This document shows positions 17,620 to 25,300 of a DNA stretch of 32,079 bases, one piece after another. The translations under genes and the position numbers were made by a program. How positions within the stretch are numbered: position 1 is the stretch's first letter; the number at the start of each line of letters is the position of its first letter. This stretch comes from Algoriphagus sp. (lineage in GTDB: Bacteria; Bacteroidota; Bacteroidia; Cytophagales; Cyclobacteriaceae), in assembly GCF_029254265.1 (NCBI RefSeq), contig NZ_JAQWXX010000067.1:1-32079 (forward strand). The letters run 5' to 3'. Below the pieces are notes generated by a model that did not search any database, was not told the origin of the DNA, and worked only from the letters and a program-made list of their open reading frames with translations.

Positions 17620-17629
17620 TGCAATCCTT

Positions 17630-17745
17630 CGTCATTGCGAGGGTTTTTATCAAACATTCCTTAGGAAGGGTATTCTCAAACCCGAAGCAATCTTTTTGAG
17701 GGGAGTAGTCAGCTGACAGATTGCTTCGCTGCGCTCGCAATGACG
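17630..17745. repeat. Palindromic dispersed repeat, copy 1 (subtype A)
   Basis: Bounded by CGTCATTGCGAG and CTCGCAATGACG, perfect 12-bp inverted ends. Inside are a second inverted pair, CGAAGCAATCT at 17683 and AGATTGCTTCG at 17718, and the 10-bp palindrome GTCAGCTGAC at 17708-17717. The nested arrangement could fold into a long hairpin. Confidence 0.9.
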
Positions 17746-17750
17746 AGTTC

Positions 17751-17871
17751 CGTCATTGCGAAGATTTAAACGCTATTCAAATTGGTAGAAGAATCATTCA
17801 AATCTGAAGCAATCTTTTTGAGGGGAGTAGTCAGCTGACAGATTGCTTCGTCGTTCCTCCTCGCAATGACG
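17751..17871. repeat. Palindromic dispersed repeat, copy 2 (subtype A)
   Basis: Same ends and core as copy 1: the 45 bases 17806-17850 are identical to 17684-17728. Five bases separate the copies. A worn further end (CACAATGACG) lies at 17888-17897, just before the GIY-YIG start codon. Confidence 0.9.
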
Positions 17872-17901
17872 AAATAATTGCTGCGATCACAATGACGTAA
17901 G

Positions 17902-18216
17902 ATGAAAAAAGGAGGCTCCATTTATATAATGACAAATAAAAACAATACTGTTTTATATATCGGTGTGACCTCAGATTTAATCAGAAGAGTGTCTGAACAC
18001 AAGGTCAAAACAAACCCAACTTCATTTACAGCAAAATATAACCTGGATAAATTGGTTTATTTTGAAAATTTCCATTCTATCGAGGAAGCAATCAATAGAG
18101 AGAAACAATTGAAAGGGGGGAGTCGGTTAAAAAAGGAAGCTATGATTAATTCCATAAATCCTGAATGGATCGATTTATTTGACGGGTTGTATCGTCAATG
18201 CGAGACTTTACCGTAG
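17902..18216 (+). CDS. Single-domain GIY-YIG nuclease
   Basis: A 104-residue protein with the GIY-YIG (UPF0213/YhbQ-like, URI) domain filling nearly all of it: SIYIM with Y8, YIGVTSDL with Y19, the catalytic-region R28/R29, and INREKQLKGGSRLKKE with the metal-binding E67, then NPEWIDL. Proteins of this kind are single-strand or branched-DNA nucleases or orphan homing-type nucleases. The final seven residues, RQCETLP, are encoded by the end of a flanking palindromic repeat (18193 onward), so the reading frame has been completed by repeat DNA. All flanking DNA for several hundred bases is made of those repeats, suggesting that the gene belongs to or travels with them. Confidence 0.88.
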   Translation: MKKGGSIYIMTNKNNTVLYIGVTSDLIRRVSEHKVKTNPTSFTAKYNLDKLVYFENFHSIEEAINREKQLKGGSRLKKEAMINSINPEWIDLFDGLYRQCETLP

Positions 18217-18383
18217 AGATTCTTTTTCCTGAATAATTCAAAGGCGAAGCAATCTTTCGGAGGCGAGTAGTCAGCTGACAGATTGCTTCGCTGCTTTCGC
18301 AATGACGCGTAAGGCCAACAGATTGCTTCGGAAATAAAACTTTTCTATTAAATCAAAAAGCCAATAATTTCCTCGCAATGACG
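18193..18383. repeat. Palindromic repeat, copy 3 plus a half copy (subtype B, 190-bp unit)
   Basis: Begins with CGTCAATGCGAG inside the 3' end of the GIY-YIG gene, reaches CGCAATGACG at 18307, then continues as a half unit to CTCGCAATGACG at 18383. The core reads CTTTCGGAGGCGAGTAG, in contrast to the CTTTTTGAGGGGAGTAG of copies 1 and 2. It is a near duplicate of 18405-18594. Confidence 0.88.
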
Positions 18384-18404
18384 GTAAAGGCGAAGTAATC
18401 GTAT

Positions 18405-18594
18405 CGTCATTGCGAGGCTTTATTACAGGTTATCTTTTGCTTGAATACTTCAAAGGCGAAGCAATCTTTCGGAGGCGAGTAGTCAGCTGACAGATTGCTT
18501 CGCTGTGCTCGCAATGACGCGTAAGGACAACAGATGCTTCGGAAATGAAACTTTTCTAATAAATTAATAATACGATGATTTCCTCGCAATGACG
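18405..18594. repeat. Palindromic repeat, copy 4 plus a half copy (subtype B, 190-bp unit)
   Basis: Starts at CGTCATTGCGAG, closes at 18519 and is followed by the same half unit as copy 3 (AACAGATGCTTCGGAAATGA and a worn tail), ending at CTCGCAATGACG, position 18594. It aligns along its whole length with 18193-18383, so the pair arose by tandem duplication of a 190-bp unit. Confidence 0.88.
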
Positions 18595-18600
18595 AGTATG

Positions 18601-18676
18601 GCGAAGCAATCTTTTGAGTGGAGTAGAATGCTGACAGATTGCCTGTCCTCCAGTAGGCGGGCTTTGGAAATGAAAT
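18601..18676. repeat. Degenerate palindromic repeat, copy 5 (partial)
   Basis: GCGAAGCAATCTTTTGAGTG begins a worn core, with GCTGACAGATTGCC in place of the intact second arm, then CTCCAGTAGGCGGGC and GGAAATGAAAT. It has no intact end sequence and abuts the terminator at 18681. Confidence 0.7.
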
Positions 18677-18680
18677 ATCA

Positions 18681-18707
18681 GGCTAGTCAATTTTGACTAG
18701 CCTTTTT
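18681..18707 (+). terminator. Rho-independent terminator, copy 1 of a repeated hairpin
   Basis: Perfect 10-bp arms GGCTAGTCAA and TTGACTAGCC separated by TT and followed by TTTTT. The same hairpin recurs at 19818. Confidence 0.8.
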
Positions 18708-18735
18708 ACTTTTAAAAACCTTCCTGGAGCTAGAA

Positions 18736-18757
18736 AAATACCCTGTACAGGGTATTT
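18736..18757. promoter_or_regulatory. Perfect 22-bp palindrome upstream of the DUF6934-like gene
   Basis: Two 11-bp halves, AAATACCCTGT and its complement, meet without a loop and are followed by CG and five T. It could be a second terminator or an operator for the gene at 18818, 60 bases downstream. Confidence 0.55.
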
Positions 18758-18817
18758 CGTTTTTAAAAAAATCAACTTTTATTTGCCATTAACTAATACT
18801 AATATAAATCAAGAGGA

Positions 18818-19354
18818 ATGACAGGGAGCAAATCCTATGAATTAAGTAAATTAGGTTCTGAGTCAGATAGTTATCTTTATGCATTTCCAACAGCTACTGG
18901 AAATTATAAGATTGTGGAACATTCTTTTGTCGAAATTAGAGGATTTCGAAAAGTGTATAATTTAGGATTTGGAGACTATAATGGTGAAACTGGGCAGGTG
19001 ATTGATGATGAAGTCTTTAATATGGGGGATGGGAGAATTGTTCTTAATACGGTTTTAGCTACAATACCAATATTTTTTGAGCAAAACCCAGATGATGCTT
19101 TAATCGTTCAAGGAAGTGACAGCCGAGAAGAATTCGTTAACAATTGTCGATTGACATGCATAAAAAAATGTATTGATAATTGTAAAAAGCACCATCAAAG
19201 AATTAGAATCTATTGTAAGTTTCTGGATAAAAACTTTAAGGACTTGGTCAAAGATTATATTTTTTTTGGTCTTTCAGAATCAAAAGATATTGATTTTGAA
19301 CAATATATACCTGGCGCCTCATATAAAAGTGTTTTGATTTATAAAAAAAAGTGA
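18818..19354 (+). CDS. DUF6934-like protein
   Basis: A 178-residue protein. The conserved core, VYNLGFGDYNGETGQVIDDE, then MGDGRIVLNTVLATI, ALIVQGSDSRE (NCRLTCIKKC follows) and FFGLSESKDIDFEQYIPGASYKSVLIYKK, fits the DUF6934 family of Bacteroidota as I remember it; function is unknown. Members are often followed by a short gene, as here. The ATG at 18818 follows a palindrome and has AGAGG six bases upstream. The insert NNCRLTCIKKCIDNCKKHH has four cysteines and may be specific to this copy. A toxin role has been suggested only by gene arrangement, and I infer no more. Confidence 0.7.
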   Translation: MTGSKSYELSKLGSESDSYLYAFPTATGNYKIVEHSFVEIRGFRKVYNLGFGDYNGETGQVIDDEVFNMGDGRIVLNTVLATIPIFFEQNPDDALIVQGSDSREEFVNNCRLTCIKKCIDNCKKHHQRIRIYCKFLDKNFKDLVKDYIFFGLSESKDIDFEQYIPGASYKSVLIYKKK

Positions 19355-19373
19355 TCAGTTTTGAATCACTTTT
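19347..19373 (+). promoter_or_regulatory. Hairpin across the junction of the DUF6934-like gene and its partner
   Basis: Perfect 9-bp arms AAAAGTGAT and ATCACTTTT with a 9-base loop cover the stop codon of the upstream gene and the possible GTG start of the next. It could act as a weak terminator or hide the start, lowering expression of the second gene. Confidence 0.5.
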
Positions 19374-19389
19374 AAAATTGAATAGGAAA

Positions 19390-19554
19390 ATGAAAAAGAA
19401 GACCAACACTCAAATAACTGTGATTAAAAGTAGCGCTAAGGCTAAAAAGGAACTCCAGATTATAGGTAAATCTTTAAAAGGAAAGGAGCTTTTTTCTCAA
19501 AAAGTAGAAAGTGCTAAAAAGATATTGTCAAGCGTTAAGTCATTGCCGGTATAA
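19390..19554 (+). CDS. Small lysine-rich protein, partner of the DUF6934-like gene
   Basis: A 54-residue protein starting MKKKTNTQITVIKSSAKAK, rich in lysine and serine and predicted mostly helical. I chose the ATG at 19390, which has AGGA five bases upstream; a GTG at 19351 would overlap the previous stop (GTGA) and add 13 residues, but that part is encoded by a hairpin. It has no cysteine or membrane segment. Same-strand position directly behind the DUF6934-like gene suggests a two-gene unit. No family is recognised. Confidence 0.6.
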   Translation: MKKKTNTQITVIKSSAKAKKELQIIGKSLKGKELFSQKVESAKKILSSVKSLPV

Positions 19555-19586
19555 AACTTGATCATCGGAATGAAATTTAAAAACTT

Positions 19587-19612
19587 AAAGGAGCTCATGG
19601 GCTCCTTTTTTT
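19587..19612 (+). terminator. Rho-independent terminator of the DUF6934-like unit
   Basis: Arms AAAGGAGC and GCTCCTTT around TCATGG, followed by a run of T to 19612. Confidence 0.75.
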
Positions 19613-19859
19613 GTTTTGAATATTGATGCATTGATCCTGATCAAATCTTTGTGGTTGGAGTAATAGACCAACAAAAAGACCCCTTTCAACCCCTTCCTTT
19701 TTTAAAAAAAACACTACCGGGAAAACTTTCCTAAACTGTTCTAGGATCAAGCTCCCTCTCTCTTTAGTGCCTGTCCCGAAGTAATCGGGAAGAGGGCGGG
19801 GGCTGAGGTAGATATATGGCTAGTCAATTTTGACTAGCCTTTTTTTTAGATCTGATTTA
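19613..19859. other. Non-coding interval with a long imperfect hairpin
   Basis: No convincing gene. Positions 19754-19796 can fold as CCCTCT ... TCCCGA-AGTAA-TCGGGA ... AGAGGG, a form of inverted repeat often scattered between genes in Bacteroidota. The stretch ends with the repeated terminator at 19818. Confidence 0.5.
19818..19847 (+). terminator. Rho-independent terminator, copy 2 of a repeated hairpin
   Basis: Arms GGCTAGTCAA and TTGACTAGCC, identical to 18681, followed by eight T. Another terminator lies 200 bases upstream, so this copy seems redundant for the DUF6934-like unit. Confidence 0.75.
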
Positions 19860-20063
19860 TTATAAATCCTGACACACATAATCCAATAACTTACAAGGAT
19901 CCTCATCAATCGCTCTTGCAATTAAGTAGAGTTCTGCGGCTGTCAGCTTGGTTTTTGGGTTGATTGTCAGCTCACTTATTCTGGGAGAACTTAAGCCTGT
20001 TTTTCTAGCTACTTCGGCTTTATTAATTGATTTCCGGTTAAAAACTTCACCAAGTCTAGTCAT
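19860..20063 (-). CDS. XRE-family helix-turn-helix regulator
   Basis: A 67-residue protein, essentially one Cro/C1-type helix-turn-helix: INKAEVARKTGLSSPRISEL covers helices 2 and 3, followed by LTAAELYLIARAID and a short tail. It is divergent from the small gene at 20177, with 113 very AT-rich bases between, so it may regulate itself and that gene. Small XRE proteins of this size occur in phage, conjugative elements and toxin-antitoxin modules; no integrase or toxin is obvious here. Confidence 0.82.
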   Translation of the reverse strand: MTRLGEVFNRKSINKAEVARKTGLSSPRISELTINPKTKLTAAELYLIARAIDEDPCKLLDYVCQDL

Positions 20064-20071
20064 TTAATGTC

Positions 20072-20114
20072 TTTCTTTATTCTAAGTTAAAAAATCTTTA
20101 AATAAATAAAGAAA
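20072..20114. promoter_or_regulatory. Inverted repeat in the divergent promoter region
   Basis: TTTCTTTATT at 20072-20081 is matched by AATAAAGAAA at 20105-20114, centred just upstream of the XRE gene. It could be the operator of that regulator, although chance pairing is more likely in such AT-rich DNA. Confidence 0.35.
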
Positions 20115-20176
20115 ATCGTAATAAATAATTTTTAATATTTAGAATTTCTTTACATATTTACAGAAATACTTATTAA

Positions 20177-20371
20177 ATGATTTACCGAAACAAAGGGGAT
20201 ACTCAGGATTTAGATAAGTCGGTTCTGATTCCAAAGAATGAAGCAAGCCAATTCAAAGATTCCTTATTAAGGACTTTGGAATTAGTAGAGCTTGAGAATA
20301 GCAATCAGGTACAGCAGGAGGATATCAAGAATATCTATAAGCTGTTAGCATACTTTACAGAGAACGAATAA
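20177..20371 (+). CDS. Small hypothetical protein divergent from an XRE regulator
   Basis: A 64-residue acidic protein (starts MIYRNKGDTQDLDKSV) with a helical, glutamate- and glutamine-rich second half and no membrane segment, signal or cysteine. No family is recognised. Its place opposite the XRE regulator suggests joint control. Confidence 0.5.
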   Translation: MIYRNKGDTQDLDKSVLIPKNEASQFKDSLLRTLELVELENSNQVQQEDIKNIYKLLAYFTENE

Positions 20372-20374
20372 GCC

Positions 20375-20536
20375 ATGACTATATATATTTTCTCTTTATT
20401 CTTTGAATACATTCTTTTTCAAGAAAAGAAAGAGACAAGTCTTGTGTTATTTGGTAGTACTGAATTAAAATCGGAGGGTTGCGGATTATCTTCTGTAGAT
20501 CGCCTTTATCCTCTGAAGCCCAAAAAGCCTGTTTGA
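20375..20536 (+). CDS. Possible 53-residue ORF (weak)
   Basis: Begins MTIYIFSLFFEYILFQEKKE three bases after the previous stop, so it could be co-translated. The N-terminal 16 residues are hydrophobic. The second half has no recognisable pattern, and codon use cannot distinguish a gene from chance at this length. Confidence 0.2.
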   Translation: MTIYIFSLFFEYILFQEKKETSLVLFGSTELKSEGCGLSSVDRLYPLKPKKPV

Positions 20537-20811
20537 GGCTACAAGTTTTTTAGACCGGGAAAGGGGTGGTGCACAACCCTGAGCAGAACGGTTACCTAGT
20601 CTGGCAATTCCATATCCCAGACCATACTTCCTAAATCTTTAAAAATTGAATACCTGTAAGGTACCTGGGAAGCCTTTGCCTTTTTCAAGCTAAGTCTTGA
20701 ATTCTTAGTCCTCCCATCGAGATTTCCTTAAGTCAGCCAAAATAATAGCCATGATTTTAGGACAAATGTCTCAATTCCTGAGCGGTAATTCTTAACCAAT
20801 CAATTCTAACT
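20537..20811 (+). promoter_or_regulatory. Leader region of the TlpA-like gene, with a hairpin
   Basis: No gene is visible. Arms GTCTGG (20599-20604) and CCAGAC (20617-20622) can pair, and the sequence around them (ATCCCAGACC) resembles the stronger hairpin before the SusD gene at 25617. The leader probably contains the promoter for the TlpA-SusC-SusD genes. Confidence 0.4.
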
Positions 20812-22194
20812 ATGAAAAAAATTATATTCATATGCTTCCTAAGAGGCTTTTGCCTCCTGATACTGATAGGGATTGGAAGCAATAGTTCGGCAAAAAGTAA
20901 AGTTGACAGATCACCCGAGAGAGGAGCGAAGTGGGAATATCCCACTTCCTCTGATTCTCTAAACATTGGAGACCGCTTACCTCCGGGTATTGAGTTCTCC
21001 TCCCTTATTAATTCTTCCAATGATAAACTTCGCTTGGAGGAATTTAGGGGGAAATATCTGATCCTTCAGTTTTGGGCTCCTTCCTGTTCCGGAAGTATAG
21101 CCTCCCTCTCCAAAATCGATCAACTTGTCGCAAAGTACAGTGATCAAATAGAAGTGATTCCCATAACCACCTTCTCTGAAGAACCTGTGCAAAAGGTGTT
21201 TAACACTTACTCTTCATTGGAGGAGTTGAAAATGCCTATCCTGGTCAATGCCCAACAAATACGAGAATTCTTTCCGCATTCCACTATCCCCCATTTTGTG
21301 ATTCTGGATAGGGAAGGTGTGGTAATCGCTATTACAGGTCAGGAAGACATCACCCCAGAAAATCTGGACCTTATGCTGGCCGGTAAAGAGCCCTACTTCA
21401 GGTATAAGGTTGATAAAGCTATTAAGCTAGGCCGCTATGATCGGTTAATTTCTGAAAGTCCACAGGTTGCCAATAAAAATATCTGGTACCAGTCCGCACT
21501 TACAGGATATATCCCTGATGTCGGAGGTTCTCTCATCCAGGAATTTGAAGATCTTTCCCATATCCGGATCGTCAACCTTCCACTTATTAATTTCTATAAA
21601 CTGGCCTATTCTCAGCGGGATCTGGTGGATTACTTCGGTAAAAACCGAATCATTACCATTGGATTTGAGGAGGAAGAACTCTTTACCGATAAGTCAGGAG
21701 CGGACTATGTTGCTTGGAAAGAGGCCGGAAATCATGTATTCGGATACGAACTTTTGGCTCCGCCCTCCAAAAATCCCTATTCACTGATGCGTGAAGATCT
21801 CAAGCGATACTTTCCGAATATCAGCGCTTCGGTTCGAAAGGAGAAAAGAAGGGTCTATGCCCTGGTTCAGCAGAAAGGAACAAAATTCCCCAAGGCTATG
21901 GCAGGAAAAAGTTCCTATAAGGCAGACCCATTTGGAGTAGCTATGCGGAATTACCCCTTACAGGGTTTTATCTACCACCTTAATACCTATTTCTTCCAGG
22001 CAAGTCCTTATCCCATAGTGAATTTGACAGGGATTGATTATCCCATTGACCTTGATCTTAAGGTGGCTCTGGCTGATCCTGAAAAGCTACGCGAAGCACT
22101 CTATAAAGTCGGTTTGGATTTGATAGAGCGGGAGGAAGAGATCAATGTTTTGGTATTGGAAAAAAATGGAGAAACTAACCTTTTGGCCCTATGA
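20812..22194 (+). CDS. TlpA-like thioredoxin-fold protein with a DUF3738-like C-terminal domain
   Basis: A 460-residue exported protein. Residues 1-27 look like a signal peptide. A TlpA/AhpC-type domain follows, with NIGDRLPPGIEFS, LEEFRGKYLILQFWAPSCSGS and the cis-proline at P160 (TIPHFVILD). The active site is C92-S-G-S95, a single cysteine in place of the usual CxxC, so it cannot perform ordinary disulfide reduction alone. Residues about 240-460 carry a pattern like DUF3738/TIGR03435: YELLAPPSKNPYSLMREDL, NLTGIDYPIDLDLKV and a closing VLVLEKNG. It precedes a SusC gene and is probably part of the same operon. Role in the uptake system is unknown. Confidence 0.75.
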   Translation: MKKIIFICFLRGFCLLILIGIGSNSSAKSKVDRSPERGAKWEYPTSSDSLNIGDRLPPGIEFSSLINSSNDKLRLEEFRGKYLILQFWAPSCSGSIASLSKIDQLVAKYSDQIEVIPITTFSEEPVQKVFNTYSSLEELKMPILVNAQQIREFFPHSTIPHFVILDREGVVIAITGQEDITPENLDLMLAGKEPYFRYKVDKAIKLGRYDRLISESPQVANKNIWYQSALTGYIPDVGGSLIQEFEDLSHIRIVNLPLINFYKLAYSQRDLVDYFGKNRIITIGFEEEELFTDKSGADYVAWKEAGNHVFGYELLAPPSKNPYSLMREDLKRYFPNISASVRKEKRRVYALVQQKGTKFPKAMAGKSSYKADPFGVAMRNYPLQGFIYHLNTYFFQASPYPIVNLTGIDYPIDLDLKVALADPEKLREALYKVGLDLIEREEEINVLVLEKNGETNLLAL

Positions 22195-22319
22195 AATCGA
22201 GCATTACGAGAACGTCACACCATGGGAAGTCCCGATGGCCATCAGGACAGAAATGCGAGATTCTCCCGAAACTAGTTCGGAACAAGCCATATGACAATTG
22301 AAAAGAAAATTATAATCGT

Positions 22320-25300
22320 ATGAAAACTCTTATAACCATCCTCATACTTCTGGCCCTATCTTCCCACGAGATCTGCGGCCAAAGTCTTAAAGTAAACGGA
22401 ACCGTACGTGACGGAAAAAGCGATGAACTCCTGATTGGAGCATCCATTCGGATAAAAGAAACGGGAATTGGAAAAATCACCAACCAAGATGGAGAATTCA
22501 GTTTTGAACTTGAAAAAGGTATCTATACCCTATCTCTCAGTTATCTGGGCTACAAATCCAGCGAAATAATAGTAGAAGTTCCACTGATTAAGCCTTTGGA
22601 AATTCAGCTTTTCCCTGAAGCTTTTGAATTGGGGCAGGTGGAGGTGTTGGCTACCGGTTATCAGGAAATCCCCAGAAGTAGGGCTTCAGGATCATTTGTT
22701 AATCTGAATGAAGAACTGATAGACCGAAGAGTCAGTACCAATCTGATAGATAGATTGGAGGATGTAACCTCAGGTTTAATTTTGAACAGAACCGGAGATG
22801 TTGGTCGAGATCCTGTTTCCATTAGGGGCAGAAGCACATTGGGTCGTTTTTCACAGCCTCTGATTGTAATTGATAATTTTCCTTATGATGGGAGTTTGGA
22901 AGATATCAACCCTAACGATGTAGCTTCTATTACTGTGCTTCGGGATGCTGCAGCAGCTTCTATTTGGGGAGCAAGGGCAGGAAATGGGGTAATAGTTATT
23001 ACCACCAAGTCAGGAAAAGTTGATGAAAAAATTCGCGTGAGTTTTACCGGAAATGCAAATTGGATTGAACCTACAGATCCTTTTCTAATTCCGAATTTGG
23101 GAGTCAATGATTACATCGATATGGAGGAGCGCCTATTTGGGCAGGGGTTCTACCGGACTTTGGAAAATGACCGTGGGAATGCGGTTCTTAGTCCTGTGGT
23201 AGAAACCTTGATCGCTGCAAGAGATGGAGTGATTTCGGAATCTGAAGCTGCCGGGCAGATAGCCCAATTTAGAACTTATGACCTTCGAAATGATCTGAAT
23301 CGATACCTCTATAGAACCCAACTGAATCAGCAATATAATTTGGGGATTTCAGGTGGTGGTAACTCCCATACCTATCGAGTTTCAATTGGTTATGATGATA
23401 TCAGGGAGGAAGTTGAGGGGAATTCCTCGGATCGGATTACGTTTTCTCTTAAAAATGACTTTAAGTTTTTGTCTGATAGGTTAAAAGTCCAAACTGCCTT
23501 TTATGGTGTGAAAAGCCGGGCATTAGATCAAAACGCCGGTCCAGGAGATCTTTTTTTCAGTACTTTCTCTGAGATGTATCCCTATGCTAGATTGGCGGAT
23601 GAGACTGGACAGCCACTTCCCCTGAATAGGGATTACCGCAATGGATTTAAGCAAGATTTGCAGGAAGTCGGGTTTCTGGACTGGTCCTATGTCCCCTTAG
23701 CCGAAAGAGGGAGGGCCGATACCCAAAGTGAACGGAATGATTGGAGGGTAAATTTGGGACTGAGTTATGATATTCTTCCCGGTCTTCGATTGAATGGTCT
23801 ATATCAATATTGGGAAAACTATGGAAGGAATGAGACCATCTACAGTCAGGAAAGTTATTTTTCCCGGAATCTTATCAATGGTTTTACTGGACTAAGTCAA
23901 GATGGGAGATTGAATTATGGGATTCCCAGAGGGGCAGTGTACAACTGGTCAAACTCCAGATCCTTTTCACATAGCGGAAGAGTTCAGCTTGATTATCAAA
24001 AGGATTGGGATCAGGGTTGGAGTCTGAATGCACTTGCTGGAACTGAAGTCAAGTCACTGGAATCCACCGCACTTTCAGGAAGGTATTACGGCTATAATCC
24101 GGACTTGGCTACCTCGCAGGTAGTGGATTATGTATCCTTGTTTCCACTTTCCTTTAATGCTTTCGCCAATTCGAGAATCCCAAATACAGACGCTCAAAAT
24201 TTACTGCGCGACCGTTTTTATTCTTTCTTTGCCAACAGCTCCATAGGATATAAAAATCGCTATTTAATTACACTGAGTGCCCGAAAGGATGCTTCCAACT
24301 TATTTGGTGTAGCAGCAAATCAACGATCAGTTCCCTTATGGTCGGCCGGCTTGGGTTGGACAATCAGTGAGGAAGATTTCTATGACTGGGAAGCTGTACC
24401 CTATTTGAAACTGAGGTTATCCTATGGCTATAATGGTAACGTGGATAGAAGTCTCACAGCATTCACTACTGCCCGTGGTACCTCTTTCAATCCTATTACC
24501 CAGATTCCTTATTCGATCATTGTCAATCCACCAAATGAAAATCTGCGCTGGGAGCGTATTAAGATTTCCAATTTGGGAATTGACTTCGAGAGTAGAACAG
24601 GGAGGGTGAAGGGAACGCTGGAATTCTATCGCAAAGAGGGACTGGATTTGATCGGTGCGATTCCCTATGCACCATCATCCGGAATCTCAGTTTTTACCGG
24701 AAACAATGCCAGTACCAGAACCAATGGCTATGACCTTTCCTTGGAGACTGTAAATATTCAGGGAAAATTCAATTGGAGTTCGGTTTTATTGATCAGTGGG
24801 CTAAAGGAGGAAGTAGTATCCTATGAGCAGGAAGTCAATGTTAACAGCTTGTTGGACTTTGGAATCAACGGTCTGGGGGGGAATTATTTCCCTGTTGTAG
24901 GGCGACCTCTATTTGGGGTTTATGCTCTTCCATGGATTGGTTTAAATCCCGATACTGGAAATCCAATAGGATTGTTAAATGGTGAGCCTAGTGAAGAGTA
25001 TCGCGATATTATAAACACAGCCGAACTGGAGTCCCTTATTTATCATGGTTCAGCCAGACCTACCAGTTTTGGCTCTTTCCGAAATACGGTAAGCTATCAG
25101 GGTTTTAGCCTTTCGGCCAATATCAGTTATAGATTCGGCTATTTTTTCAGAAGGTCTTCTGTACAATATGAGACAATTCTTCAAGGAAGGGGAGGGCATT
25201 CTGATTACTCTCTAAGATGGCAAAACCCAGGGGATGAACTTTCCACAAGCGTGCCTTCTTTGCCTGAGGCAAGAAATCCTTTTCGGGATCAATTCTATAG

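Noticed and set aside
17630..18676. CRISPR array
   Set aside because: Repeats are long, palindromic, unequal in size, partly fused and without uniform unique spacers, and no cas gene is present.
20757..21020. Reverse-strand frame over the start of the TlpA-like gene
   Set aside because: Antisense to a well-supported gene with a signal peptide; no promoter or family evidence.
22191..22301. 36-codon ORF overlapping the TlpA-like stop (ATGA)
   Set aside because: Too short, basic and unpatterned; the ATGA overlap alone is not enough evidence.
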